The notes under the pieces: generated by a model | What the model was told of the DNA's origin: nothing | Databases searched by the model: none | The model's input: the letters and a program-made list of their open reading frames with translations, nothing else | Made by a program: the position numbers and the translations under genes | NCBI GenBank assembly: GCA_934438175.1 | Contig: CAKSBH010000004.1 | Coordinates: forward strand, 80,169-144,168 | Direction of reading: 5' to 3' | Length of the DNA: 64,000 bases | Source: an uncultured Eubacteriales bacterium | GTDB lineage: Bacteria > Bacillota > Clostridia > Oscillospirales > UBA644 | Shown here: piece by piece, positions 48,919 to 58,147 of the stretch | Layout: each line of letters starts with the position of its first letter | Position numbering within the stretch: position 1 is the first letter of the stretch

Positions 48919-49194
48919 TTACTTAATTTCTTCCTTCAGGGCTTTGCCTGCCTTGAACACAGGAACCTTCATTGCGGGGATGGTAATCTTTTCGTCCGGA
49001 TTCTTCGGGCTTCTTCCTTCACGGGCAGCTCTTTCCTTGACTTCAAAGCAACCGAAACCGACCAACTGAACTTTTTCGCCCGCTTTCAGGGCATCCCGGA
49101 TTACTTCCAGCGTCGTTTCCACAACAAGGCCGGCATCCTTTTTAGAAATATGCGCTTTCTCTGCGACATCCGAAATAAGACCATACTTGTTCAT
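48919..49194 (-). CDS. hup: HU-family DNA-binding protein
   Basis: This 91-aa histone-like protein has the HU plan: NKYGLISDVAEKAHISKKDA, VQLVGFGCFEVKERAAREGRSPKNP (the DNA-binding arm) and ITIPAMKVPVFKAGKALKE. AAGGAG precedes the ATG. It has its own promoter, and the leader can form a 7-bp hairpin (49239-49245 with 49267-49273). Confidence 0.96.
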   Translation of the reverse strand: MNKYGLISDVAEKAHISKKDAGLVVETTLEVIRDALKAGEKVQLVGFGCFEVKERAAREGRSPKNPDEKITIPAMKVPVFKAGKALKEEIK

Positions 49195-49291
49195 TTGATT
49201 CTATCTCCTTTTTATTAAAAATAATTTCTTTTTTTACGGATTCCGGCATAAAACGTCGTCCCGTGTCGGAATCTGTCTGTCATTGTCTTTT

Positions 49292-49320
49292 ATTTTACAC
49301 CATTTTACGAAAAATTTCAA
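49292..49320 (-). promoter_or_regulatory. Promoter of hup and the downstream yab genes
   Basis: TTGAAA (49315-49320), 17 nt, TAAAAT (49292-49297). The -35 overlaps the stop codon of the upstream flippase gene. Confidence 0.75.
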
Positions 49321-50903
49321 GATTTCCGGCGTTTTTTCCCCACCAAAGAGCGAATTTCGTCGAAAGACACCAATTTCACAAGAAGAATTAGTGCAACATA
49401 AACAACGGCACCTGCCAAAATGGCAAGGAAAAGCAGAACACGATCCGGAATTTTACCGGAAAGAAGCCAAGAAACACCGAAAGCTGCGGCAAAACAGGCA
49501 ACACCGCATCCGAGCGGCTTGAGAAAGACATCCGCGACCCGCACAGAAAATCCCAGTTCTCTGCGAAGGAACAGAAGGTTCATCACCAGCATAACCGGCC
49601 ATGCAATGTTTGTGGCAAGAGGCGCTCCGTAAATATTCAGTGACGGGATGGAAGTAAAGATGACCGTGGCGGCCGTCTTCACAACGGCACCGACAGCGAC
49701 CGAAAGGACGGAAAGATACGCCTTACCGATCGACTGCAACACATAACCTGTTACGTTGGTCAGCCCGACGGCAATCAGCGAAATGGAAAGAATCTGCAAA
49801 AGGCGTCCGGCAATTTCCGTTCCCTGTGTACTGTAGATAAAATCCACGGACTGCTGGGCAACCGCCATCAATCCGAAGGCGCAGGCAAACGCAAGCACGG
49901 AAGAATAGCGCAACGCTTTATTCAGGGTAAAACGGAGCGCCGATTCATCACGGCGGGCATACGCGGCGGAAATAGACGGAACCATGCTGACACCGATGTT
50001 GATGACCAGAAAGGACGGCAGATTGAAAATAGTCAGTGACATATTGCTGTAAGCGCCCCAGTTCAGTTGGGCAAATTCCAAAGAAAAGGCGTTTTTCAGC
50101 GTATTCATCACCACAGCGGCATCGATCAGTCCAAACAGATGAACCGTGACCGACGACAGCATAATGGGAAGCGTGACGATAAAAAATTCTTTGAGAAGCT
50201 TCCGACGGGGAGTTCCCACATCCGCCATAAACTGGCTGACGGAAATACGATATTCGTCTTTGCGGAATACATAACGAAGCACCAGAAACAGACAGGATGC
50301 CACGGTTCCCATGGTCACACCGAGAATGGCACCGGCAACAACCTCATGAGGGGGATAACCGTTTGCCTGCCGATAATAGGCAAGCCCGTAACCGACTCCC
50401 AGTTTGGTAACGGCTTCAATCACATTGGAAATTGCCGTCGGATTCATATTGTTATAGCCCTGGAAAAATCCCCGGAATACGGAAACCGCTGCCATGGTGA
50501 CAATGGCAGGCATGATGTTGAAGATACAGGAATAGGTCTCTCTGCTGTTCATTCCCTCCGCAATGGGCATGGCAAAAATCATACCGAGAACCGTCAGAAG
50601 CGCACCAGCCGAAACAAAGATAACAGCAACCGAACGGATCAGCGTGCGGACATCCCGGTATTTTCCGAGCGCCAAGGATTTTGAGATCATGGCAGATATT
50701 CCGATGGGAAGTCCCGATGTGGCAAGAGACAGCATGAGATTATATACTTCATACGCCGAAGAATAATGCGCCATAACCGCAGATCCGACCATGTTGGTAA
50801 GCGGAATGCGGAAAAAAATGCCGATAATCTTGACCAGAATTCCGGAAAGCGAAAGCATCAGGGCCCCGTAAAGAAAGCCCTCTCTTTTTTTCGGCTGTGT
50901 CAT
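49317..50903 (-). CDS. SpoVB/YabM-type polysaccharide flippase
   Basis: This 528-aa MOP-superfamily protein has about 14 membrane segments, starting with FLYGALMLSLSGILVKIIGIFFRIPL and continuing with YEVYNLMLSLATSGLPIGISAM and FRGFFQGYNNMNPTAISNVIEA, typical of the SpoVB/YabM/MurJ-like group. It probably flips a lipid-linked wall or polysaccharide precursor. Its place upstream of the yab genes supports YabM over SpoVB, but sequence alone cannot separate them. Its ATG overlaps mtnN by 4 nt. Confidence 0.85.
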   Translation of the reverse strand: MTQPKKREGFLYGALMLSLSGILVKIIGIFFRIPLTNMVGSAVMAHYSSAYEVYNLMLSLATSGLPIGISAMISKSLALGKYRDVRTLIRSVAVIFVSAGALLTVLGMIFAMPIAEGMNSRETYSCIFNIMPAIVTMAAVSVFRGFFQGYNNMNPTAISNVIEAVTKLGVGYGLAYYRQANGYPPHEVVAGAILGVTMGTVASCLFLVLRYVFRKDEYRISVSQFMADVGTPRRKLLKEFFIVTLPIMLSSVTVHLFGLIDAAVVMNTLKNAFSLEFAQLNWGAYSNMSLTIFNLPSFLVINIGVSMVPSISAAYARRDESALRFTLNKALRYSSVLAFACAFGLMAVAQQSVDFIYSTQGTEIAGRLLQILSISLIAVGLTNVTGYVLQSIGKAYLSVLSVAVGAVVKTAATVIFTSIPSLNIYGAPLATNIAWPVMLVMNLLFLRRELGFSVRVADVFLKPLGCGVACFAAAFGVSWLLSGKIPDRVLLFLAILAGAVVYVALILLVKLVSFDEIRSLVGKKRRKS

Positions 50904-51640
50904 CGCAACTCCTCCGAACTGATTCCGAATAGTGCCGGAGCAATCTCCCGCAAAAATGCCTCTACGGTATCCACCGTCCGTCCGACCGCAAAGGTCAGAA
51001 ACTCACGAAAATTTCTGAACGCCGTTCCGTCCCCGTTGTCGGACACGGCACGGAGTGCGGCAAAACGGCAACCGTTCAGCCAACAGACCTGCGCGAAAGC
51101 AGCGCTCTCCATATCCACACAGTCCGCGCCGAACATTTCGCGGATCCGGGAGGCAGAACCGGCATCGCCGACAAAGCAATCCCCCGTCGCAAAACGTCCG
51201 GTCCGGGCAGAATGCGCATCACCCGAGCAGACCTGTGCCGCGCGAAGCAGGGCTGCGGAAAGTTCCGCATCCGGCGTAAGGACGACCGTGTCGAGGTTGA
51301 CGATATAGCCGGGCTTATAGCCGAGTGCCGAAATGTCATAATCATGCTGAACGAAGGAATCGGCAACAACAAGATTCCCGGCCTTCAGATCTTCCGCAAT
51401 TCCTCCCGCAACGCCGGTAAACAGCAACGCGTCGGGGGCGTACCGCAGAATGACTGCCTCCGTACCGAGAGCGGCATTCGTTTTTCCCTCACCGCAAACA
51501 CAGAGAAGGACACGGACCCCGTTTTTTTCCGCAATTTGTATGCGAAGACCGGAAGGTGCCCCGACCGCGTGTGTGTGAAGGCGCAGTGCCAATTCGTCGA
51601 TTTCGCTTCCCATCGCACAAAGCACGGCGATTGTCGTCAT
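50900..51640 (-). CDS. mtnN: 5'-methylthioadenosine/S-adenosylhomocysteine nucleosidase
   Basis: This 246-aa enzyme removes adenine from methylthioadenosine and S-adenosylhomocysteine. Motifs: AVLCAMGSEIDELAL, GVRVLLCVCGEGKTNAALGTEA, LLFTGVAGGI, GRFATGDCFVGDA, CVDMESAAFAQVC (purine and ribose contacts) and RAVSDNGDG (catalytic Asp). Length is normal. It overlaps the flippase gene. Confidence 0.92.
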   Translation of the reverse strand: MTTIAVLCAMGSEIDELALRLHTHAVGAPSGLRIQIAEKNGVRVLLCVCGEGKTNAALGTEAVILRYAPDALLFTGVAGGIAEDLKAGNLVVADSFVQHDYDISALGYKPGYIVNLDTVVLTPDAELSAALLRAAQVCSGDAHSARTGRFATGDCFVGDAGSASRIREMFGADCVDMESAAFAQVCWLNGCRFAALRAVSDNGDGTAFRNFREFLTFAVGRTVDTVEAFLREIAPALFGISSEELR

Positions 51641-51680
51641 GATAAAACCACCTTTTTATTATAGAAACCAATTCCCCGAA

Positions 51681-53945
51681 TTATGAACCGACACGGACAT
51701 TCAGTTTTCCGTCTTTTACCGTAACCAGCACGGAAGACGGAATCGTGTCCCGGGCACAGATCTCGTTGACCAGAACGTCTTCAATCTCCGTCTGAACCAC
51801 ACGACGGACATTCCGGGCACCGTATTCGCTGCTGAACGCTTCGTCGGAAAGAACATCAAGAACGTCCGGCGTATAGGAGAACACCATATCCTTTTCCGCA
51901 AGTCCCTTAGCAAGATCGTCAAGGAAGATGCGGACGATTGCCGGGAATGAAGACCGGGGAAGCGGACGGAATGTGATGATGCCGTCCACGCGGTTGAGGA
52001 ACTCCGGACGCAAAAACTCCGAAAGGGCTTTCTTTGTTTTTTCCGCAGACAGATCCTCCGATGTCTTTCCGAATCCGGCAGGTCCGTTGCGCAGACCGGA
52101 ACCGGCATTCGAGGTCATCACAAGAATGGTGTTCCGGAACGAAACCGTATGACCGTGTGCATCCGAAATATGACCGTCGTCCAGAATCTGAAGCAAAATA
52201 TTCAGGACATCCGGATGCGCTTTTTCAATCTCATCAAACAGAATGACGCTGTACGGATGGCGGCGGATCTTTTCGGTCAGCTGTCCGGCATCGTCATACC
52301 CGACATAGCCGGGAGGCGAGCCGATGATACGGGAGACGGCATGCTTCTCCATAAATTCGCTCATATCCAGCCGGATCAGTGTCTCCGGCGAATGGAACAG
52401 CGTACGGGCAAGCACTTTGACCAGTTCCGTTTTTCCCACGCCGGTAGGACCGGTAAAAATAAAAGAAACCGGGCGTGTGCGGGGCACAACGGCAACACGG
52501 GCACGCCGGACAGCGGCACAGACAGCGGAAATCGCCTCATCCTGACCGACGATCCGTTTTTTCAGTTCGTCCTCCAGTCCCCGCAGCATCTGTGTTTCCT
52601 CTGCCTTGACGGAAGCGGCGGGAATTCCCGTCCACATGCCGATTACGGTGGCAAGATCGTCAAAAGTGATGGCATTGGAAGAAAGTTCCTCACTGAGAGC
52701 ATTCACGGAATCCGTCAGCCGGCACTCCTCCGCTTTCAGTTCCGCCATTTTACGGTAATCTTCTTCCGCCTTTTCTTCCTTTGCCTCCAGAACCGTGAGT
52801 TCTTCCGAAATCTTACGCAGTTCGCCCCGGCTGCGGTACAGGTCGCTGTATTTGGAATTGCGCAGCGTAGCGTTGGAGCATGCTTCATCCAGAAGGTCGA
52901 TGGCTTTGTCCGGCAGATACCGATCGGTCACGTACCGTTCGGAAAGCGTAACCGCCTTCTCGGCAAGCAGCATGGGAATGCGGATGTTGTGGAACGCTTC
53001 GTACTTTCCCTTGATTCCGCGAAGAATTTCCACGGTATCCTCGATGGACGGCTCTTCGACAAGAACCGGCTGAAAGCGACGCTCCAGCGCAGAGTCCTTC
53101 TCGATGTGCTTCCGGTATTCGTCCAACGTTGTGGCGCCGATGACCTGAATCTCCCCACGCGACAGCGCGGGCTTCAGCATATTGGCGGCACTCATCGTTC
53201 CTTCGGCATCGCCGGTTCCGACCAGTGTATGCACCTCGTCAATCACCAGAATCACGTTTCCGGCACGCTTGATATCCTCAATCAGCCCCTTAATGCGCGC
53301 TTCAAACTGTCCCCGGAACTGCGTTCCGGCAATCAATGCCGTCATATCCAGCATCCAGATGCGCTTTTCGGCGATGTTGGCAGGAACCTGGTTCGCCACA
53401 ATGCGTTGGGCAATTCCCTCGGCAATGGCGGTTTTTCCCACACCGGGTTCTCCGATGAGGCAGGGGTTGTTTTTGGTACGGCGGTTCAGAATCTGCATCA
53501 CGCGCAGAATCTCTTTTTCTCTGCCAACAACCGGATCCAGCTTCCCCTGTTCGGCTTTGGCAGTGAGATCCATACAAAAAGCATTGAGATTTTTGTATTC
53601 CGGTGCCGCTGCGGACGCACCGTCCGTCTTTGAAGAATCCTTCGGATCGGCATCCGTTTTCTGCGGAATCATCCCCGCTGCGTTGTTGAGAAACCGTTCA
53701 AAAATGTTCATTCCGCCTACGGTCTGATCGGCACCCATGCCGGATTCATCCACAACCGACGAAATGGCATCCAGTTCCTCGTCGGAAAGCCCCATCTGCT
53801 TGATGACGTTTTCCACGTTGGGAATATGAAGCTCTTTGGCACATTGGATGCAATATCCCTCATTGCGGGGAGGTTCCCCCTCTTTATCCAGCCGGGTAAC
53901 AAACACAACGGCGGGACGTTTTTTACATCTTGCACATAAAATCAC
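51681..53945 (-). CDS. clpE: ClpE-type ATP-dependent Clp protease ATPase
   Basis: This 754-aa Hsp100 unfoldase has an N-terminal zinc finger (CARC at residues 4-7 and CIQC at 32-35), which marks the ClpE branch, and lacks the Clp-N repeat domain. Two AAA+ modules follow: Walker A GEPGVGKT (about 165) with VILVIDEVHTLVGTGD, and GPTGVGKT (about 490) with SVILFDEIEKAHPDVL; a coiled-coil insertion lies between. It feeds substrates to ClpP. The start is GTG at 53945, 9 nt after AAGGAG. No ctsR gene is in the window. Confidence 0.9.
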   Translation of the reverse strand: MILCARCKKRPAVVFVTRLDKEGEPPRNEGYCIQCAKELHIPNVENVIKQMGLSDEELDAISSVVDESGMGADQTVGGMNIFERFLNNAAGMIPQKTDADPKDSSKTDGASAAAPEYKNLNAFCMDLTAKAEQGKLDPVVGREKEILRVMQILNRRTKNNPCLIGEPGVGKTAIAEGIAQRIVANQVPANIAEKRIWMLDMTALIAGTQFRGQFEARIKGLIEDIKRAGNVILVIDEVHTLVGTGDAEGTMSAANMLKPALSRGEIQVIGATTLDEYRKHIEKDSALERRFQPVLVEEPSIEDTVEILRGIKGKYEAFHNIRIPMLLAEKAVTLSERYVTDRYLPDKAIDLLDEACSNATLRNSKYSDLYRSRGELRKISEELTVLEAKEEKAEEDYRKMAELKAEECRLTDSVNALSEELSSNAITFDDLATVIGMWTGIPAASVKAEETQMLRGLEDELKKRIVGQDEAISAVCAAVRRARVAVVPRTRPVSFIFTGPTGVGKTELVKVLARTLFHSPETLIRLDMSEFMEKHAVSRIIGSPPGYVGYDDAGQLTEKIRRHPYSVILFDEIEKAHPDVLNILLQILDDGHISDAHGHTVSFRNTILVMTSNAGSGLRNGPAGFGKTSEDLSAEKTKKALSEFLRPEFLNRVDGIITFRPLPRSSFPAIVRIFLDDLAKGLAEKDMVFSYTPDVLDVLSDEAFSSEYGARNVRRVVQTEIEDVLVNEICARDTIPSSVLVTVKDGKLNVRVGS

Positions 53946-53948
53946 AGA

Positions 53949-54548
53949 TCAGTTCTCCTTCCCGGATTTCGTTTCACGAAAAATCCGAATCGCTTCCGTT
54001 CCGTAACGGATCAGCGAATAATAAGCGAGCACAAGGCCGACCAGGCAAAGCCCGAGCAGACAATTGCTCACAAGGGAAACAGCATGGACATCCGACACCC
54101 GGAACAGTCCTGCCGCATCTACAAACATGGCATAAAGCATGGTGGCAAAAACAACAACCGTTGTCACCTTTCCGTACCAGCGTGCCGCAATCACACGCCC
54201 GGTCGAACCGATAAAGACCGCTCCGCCCACCAGCATCAGGGCTTCTTTGAAGAACAATGCCGCGACATACCACCATTTCAGCGTACCGCCGATGCAAAGC
54301 GTGAGAAGCGTAGATACGGTAAAAAGTTTATCCGCTACCGGATCCAGAACCTTTCCCAGCTCCGAAATCTGATGGAAACGACGGGCGATCCATCCGTCAA
54401 CCGTATCCGTCAGACAGGAAACAATGAGAACCGCAAACGCAAGCGACTTGCGGTCGGTAAAATAATATACTTCAAAGAACACAACAAGAACAATCCGCAA
54501 CAGCGAAAGCAGATTGGGAATTGTAAAAATGCGACGCTCGTTTTCCAT
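53949..54548 (-). CDS. pgsA: CDP-diacylglycerol--glycerol-3-phosphate 3-phosphatidyltransferase
   Basis: This 199-aa membrane enzyme has the CDP-alcohol phosphotransferase signature DTVDGWIARRF followed by ELGKVLDPVADK (DxxDGxxAR...GxxxDxxxD). It makes phosphatidylglycerol phosphate. FTIPNLLSLLRIVLV at the N-terminus is typical of PgsA. It ends 3 nt before clpE. Confidence 0.9.
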   Translation of the reverse strand: MENERRIFTIPNLLSLLRIVLVVFFEVYYFTDRKSLAFAVLIVSCLTDTVDGWIARRFHQISELGKVLDPVADKLFTVSTLLTLCIGGTLKWWYVAALFFKEALMLVGGAVFIGSTGRVIAARWYGKVTTVVVFATMLYAMFVDAAGLFRVSDVHAVSLVSNCLLGLCLVGLVLAYYSLIRYGTEAIRIFRETKSGKEN

Positions 54549-54570
54549 CTCGTATCCTCCCCTTTATCCG

Positions 54571-55425
54571 TCAGTTTTGCGCATCGGACGGCAACGGATC
54601 CGTTGAATCCGACGGCAGCGGCTCCGTCGCGTCGGACGGCTCGGTTTTCCCCGTTGTTCCGGATGTGCTGTCCCGTTCAAACCATCTGCCGAAGATGGAA
54701 GCCATCGGATTTGCTTCACAGACACGCCGGTACAGAATCGTTCCCTCGTAAATCTCCGTGCGTTCGGAGATAGACTTCTCTTTCAGCACATAAGGAGACG
54801 AAAAATGCAGAATGGCGGTAAAGACAAACACCAACAAAAGCCCCGTCACCACACCGAGCAATGCGCCGCCCGCCTTGTCAAACGTGCGGACAATGGGAAT
54901 TTTGGCAATCAGATCCGACAGCCACCACAAAATCCGGACCGCGAGCAGTGCCAGCAGATAAAGCAGAAAGAAAGCGATTACGCGGCTCACCACGCCGGAC
55001 AACGGATTTACCATATATTCCACAACCGCACTTTTTGCCTGCTCGATGCCATTCTTTTTGGACTCCTCATATTTTTGCTGAAGGTCCTGAATATCCATCC
55101 CCAGATAAGAAGTCAGATCGCGGAAGAACTGCGGCGTATTGACAAACAATTCGTCAAAATCCACATCGGAAACATCGGTACTTTCCGAAGTCGGGTCCGC
55201 CGTCATCTGATTGACCACCCAATCCCGCAACGGTTCCCGCAGGTACTGTTCATTAAGATAATTGCCGAGTTGCGCGGAAAACGTAAAGGCAATGATCAGC
55301 GCAAGGATGTTTCCGAACAATCCGGCAATGCCCTTTACCAGACCGCGGCTGGCGCTGATTGCCACTGCGGCAACGAAAATGCCTACGACGAGGACATCCA
55401 GAATCAACGAAATAACAAGGTTCAT
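54571..55425 (-). CDS. CvpA-family membrane protein
   Basis: This 284-aa protein starts with a CvpA-like four-helix core (LILDVLVVGIFVAAVAISASRGLVKGIAGLFGNILALIIAF, later FFLLYLLALLAVRILWWLSDLI and GGALLGVVTGLLLVFVFTA). A soluble loop of about 75 residues separates helices two and three. The C-terminal 30 residues carry repeats of the type PSD(A/S)T(E/D)PLPSD. Role unknown. Confidence 0.8.
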   Translation of the reverse strand: MNLVISLILDVLVVGIFVAAVAISASRGLVKGIAGLFGNILALIIAFTFSAQLGNYLNEQYLREPLRDWVVNQMTADPTSESTDVSDVDFDELFVNTPQFFRDLTSYLGMDIQDLQQKYEESKKNGIEQAKSAVVEYMVNPLSGVVSRVIAFFLLYLLALLAVRILWWLSDLIAKIPIVRTFDKAGGALLGVVTGLLLVFVFTAILHFSSPYVLKEKSISERTEIYEGTILYRRVCEANPMASIFGRWFERDSTSGTTGKTEPSDATEPLPSDSTDPLPSDAQN

Positions 55426-55437
55426 GTTCGTTCTCCT

Positions 55438-56592
55438 TTATTTTTCTGCTGTAAACTGAAAAACTTCATGGACAGAAGAAAGAAAAATATGCGTTCCGTC
55501 CGTAAAGACCGACCGGACACCGCTTTTGACGGAATAAACGGCTTCCATACCTCCTCCAGCACTGAGAACGCTGAGCGTTCCCGGCGAAAGGACATAGCAT
55601 TTTCCGGCGGCAAGTGCCAGATCCGTAATCTCTCCGCACGGCTGCTCAAACATCACATTACCGGAACGGTCCAGCAGAACAAGATCTGTTTCTCCGGTCG
55701 TCCGGCTGACGGCAAGCAGTGTGTGCGAATCGGTGGATCGGATATGAGAAGGAAGATTCCCATCCTCAAAACGAAACATCACTTCCGCCTTTCCGTCCCG
55801 CACGCGCCACACACCGGTACGTGTGATCAGCTCGGTCGAACCGTCGGACTTACCGGATACCGAAAACAGAATATCCGAAGGAATCTTCACGGTATCAAGG
55901 AGTTCACCTTTCTGAAAATCGATGCGGTACAGGTAAAGATCGGTCGTTTCCCGGTTCGGGGCGAGTCCGACAACCGAAAGTTCCGTATCCGAAGAAAAAC
56001 AGCCGTCCAGCAGGTATGCATCCACACACTTCCAGATTATACGGGTGTTCCCGTCCCGGTCATACACGGTAACGGCACCCCGGTAACCGTCACAATCCGT
56101 TACGGTATAAAAGAATCCGCCGGAGGAAAGACCGGCATTGGAAACCAATCCGGAAACATTCAGCAAAAAAAGCCGTTCAAAACTGTCGAATCCGTACACC
56201 GCCGAATTGCCGCGGTCAAACACAAGCATCCGGTCTCCCGCCGTCCGGAACACGGGATTCCGCAGAACGACGGCATGGTTGGAATAGGGAACCAAAGCAG
56301 AGCTGTAAACAGTAAAGCTGTTTTTTTTCAATCGTACCACGCCGTCCTTGAACGCATACACACGATCTTCTCCGTCATCGGAAAGAGCCACCGTATTCTG
56401 CAAAGACGCTTCCCCGTTCCAGGCATGGACAATGTTGTAAAAGCCGCGGGAAAACGTATCGGCAGAAAAGGCAGACATTTCCGCTGCAACAAACACACCG
56501 AGGTACAGCACCAAAACAACAAGCAACCCGATACGGATCATACGCATCCGGTGATACACACGGTCTTCCGTAGTTCTCCCTCCTTTTAACAC
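55438..56592 (-). CDS. DUF5711-like membrane-anchored beta-propeller protein
   Basis: This 384-aa protein has one membrane helix (MIRIGLLVVLVLYLGVFVAA, residues about 18-37) and then repeated beta units of about 40 residues (TVALSDDGEDRVYAFKDGVVRL, AVVLRNPVFRTAGDRMLVFDR, VTVYDRDGNTRIIWKC) that suggest an extracellular propeller; I recall this as DUF5711. The start is uncertain: the GTG at 56592 directly follows the truA stop codon, while the strong AGGAGGG lies inside the frame and the next codon able to start is GTG at 56556. Confidence 0.7.
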   Translation of the reverse strand: MLKGGRTTEDRVYHRMRMIRIGLLVVLVLYLGVFVAAEMSAFSADTFSRGFYNIVHAWNGEASLQNTVALSDDGEDRVYAFKDGVVRLKKNSFTVYSSALVPYSNHAVVLRNPVFRTAGDRMLVFDRGNSAVYGFDSFERLFLLNVSGLVSNAGLSSGGFFYTVTDCDGYRGAVTVYDRDGNTRIIWKCVDAYLLDGCFSSDTELSVVGLAPNRETTDLYLYRIDFQKGELLDTVKIPSDILFSVSGKSDGSTELITRTGVWRVRDGKAEVMFRFEDGNLPSHIRSTDSHTLLAVSRTTGETDLVLLDRSGNVMFEQPCGEITDLALAAGKCYVLSPGTLSVLSAGGGMEAVYSVKSGVRSVFTDGTHIFLSSVHEVFQFTAEK

Positions 56593-57324
56593 TCAATACG
56601 TCACCCGGGCAAGATACAGTCCCTGCGCGGGAGCCGTTCGCCCGGCAGCGGAACGGTCGCACGCCCGCAAAGTGGAAAGCAGATCCGGCCGCTTTCCCTC
56701 GGATATCTCCAGCAGCGTGCCGACAACGATGCGGACCATATGGTACAGAAAGCCGTCGGCGGCAATATGAAAGACCGTTTCGTCCCCGTTCTCATGCTCA
56801 AAATAAGCCCTTGTAACGGTCCGCACGGCGTTTGTGATCCGACTTCCTGCTGCCATGAACGAAGAAAAATCATGCGTTCCGACAAGCGCCTCCGCTTCCC
56901 GGTTCAGTTGTTCACAATCCAACGTTCTGCCGTACATCAGCGCATGCCCCTCGGCAAAGACACTCCGCACAGGGCGGGTGCAGATGCGATACTCGTATTC
57001 TTTTTCCCGTACCGAATAACGGGCGTGAAAATCCGAAGAGACCGGCTGACACGAAAGAACGGCAATGTCACGGGGCAGCGCCGCATTGAGGGCGCGGACA
57101 ACCGTGGCAGAATCCTTTTGCTTCTGTGCCGAAAACGAAACGCAGAAATCCTTGGCATGAACCCCCGCATCGGTGCGGGAACAGCCGGAAAAACCGGTCA
57201 CGCCTCCAAACAGCGTTTCCGTTGCACGGAACACAACGTCGCCGACGGACAGGGCATTCTTCTGCCGTTGCCAGCCGCAATAGTTGGTACCGTCAAATTC
57301 AAGACGCAAAAGATACGAATTCAT
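56593..57324 (-). CDS. truA: tRNA pseudouridine synthase A
   Basis: This 243-aa enzyme makes pseudouridine 38-40 in the tRNA anticodon arm. The catalytic Asp is residue 52 in GCSRTDAGVHA; other motifs are RLEFDGTNYCGWQRQ, ALPRDIAVLSC, FHARYSV, EYRICT and FLYHMVRIVVGTLLEI. The ATG at 57324 follows GAGG at 5 nt. It lies 7 nt after ecfT, the usual order. Confidence 0.95.
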   Translation of the reverse strand: MNSYLLRLEFDGTNYCGWQRQKNALSVGDVVFRATETLFGGVTGFSGCSRTDAGVHAKDFCVSFSAQKQKDSATVVRALNAALPRDIAVLSCQPVSSDFHARYSVREKEYEYRICTRPVRSVFAEGHALMYGRTLDCEQLNREAEALVGTHDFSSFMAAGSRITNAVRTVTRAYFEHENGDETVFHIAADGFLYHMVRIVVGTLLEISEGKRPDLLSTLRACDRSAAGRTAPAQGLYLARVTY

Positions 57325-57331
57325 AACACCC

Positions 57332-58147
57332 TCATACAAGCCCGGCAATCCGGATATTCCGCAACAGAATGACGCCGACAAGAACCGCAGCCGTGATTCC
57401 GAATGCCGCAAAATCCAACCCGCGCAGACGATAAACAATGTAGCGGGTGCGCTTGTTTTGCGTATTGCCGTAACAACGGCACTGCATAGCTTCAGCAAGC
57501 TCGTCCGCATGCCGGAAGCAGGACACAAACAGCGGAATAATCACCGGAACGACGGCACGGGCACGCTTGATGAGACCTCCGGTCTCAAAATCCGCGCCCC
57601 TCGCCTTCTGTGCGTTGATGATTTTTCCGGTCTCATCCGCCAGCGTGGGAATAAACCGTAAAGCAGTGGTCAGCATCATGGAAAAATCACGCACGGGTAC
57701 GCCGATCTTCGCCAACGGCGACAGCAAACCTTCCAGCCCGCCGGCAATCAAAACCGGAGAAGTTGTATAGGTGAGAATGGAGGTAGAAAGCATCAGAAGA
57801 ACAATGCGCAACGCCATGCGGACAGCGCTCAGGATACCGGCAAGCGAGATTTTCACAATCCAAAACGATACAATCGGGTTCTCCGGGTAAGAAAACAGGT
57901 TGATCAGCGCAATAAACACCACGACAAACCAAACGGGCTTCAGACATTTAAGATACATTCTCAAAGGCACGCAGGACAATCGCATCACCGCAACAAGGAA
58001 ACAAACCGTCAGCAGATAACTGATTCCGGAATCCGCCTGAAAAATGAGAACCAGGAAAAACAGGGACAGAATCAGTTTCATACGGGGATCCATCCGATGA
58101 ATGACGGATTCTCCCGGGAAATACTGTCCCAGCGTCAGATCACCCAC
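57332..58147 (-). CDS. ecfT: ECF transporter transmembrane protein EcfT
   Basis: This 271-aa membrane protein has about six helices and the two coupling motifs, KARGADFE and AMQCRCYG. It joins the two ATPases to exchangeable S-components that import vitamins or metals; no S-component is in the window. I chose GTG at 58147 (AAGGGGGG 7 nt upstream), overlapping ecfA2 by 8 nt; the frame stays open to 58213. Confidence 0.92.
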   Translation of the reverse strand: MGDLTLGQYFPGESVIHRMDPRMKLILSLFFLVLIFQADSGISYLLTVCFLVAVMRLSCVPLRMYLKCLKPVWFVVVFIALINLFSYPENPIVSFWIVKISLAGILSAVRMALRIVLLMLSTSILTYTTSPVLIAGGLEGLLSPLAKIGVPVRDFSMMLTTALRFIPTLADETGKIINAQKARGADFETGGLIKRARAVVPVIIPLFVSCFRHADELAEAMQCRCYGNTQNKRTRYIVYRLRGLDFAAFGITAAVLVGVILLRNIRIAGLV

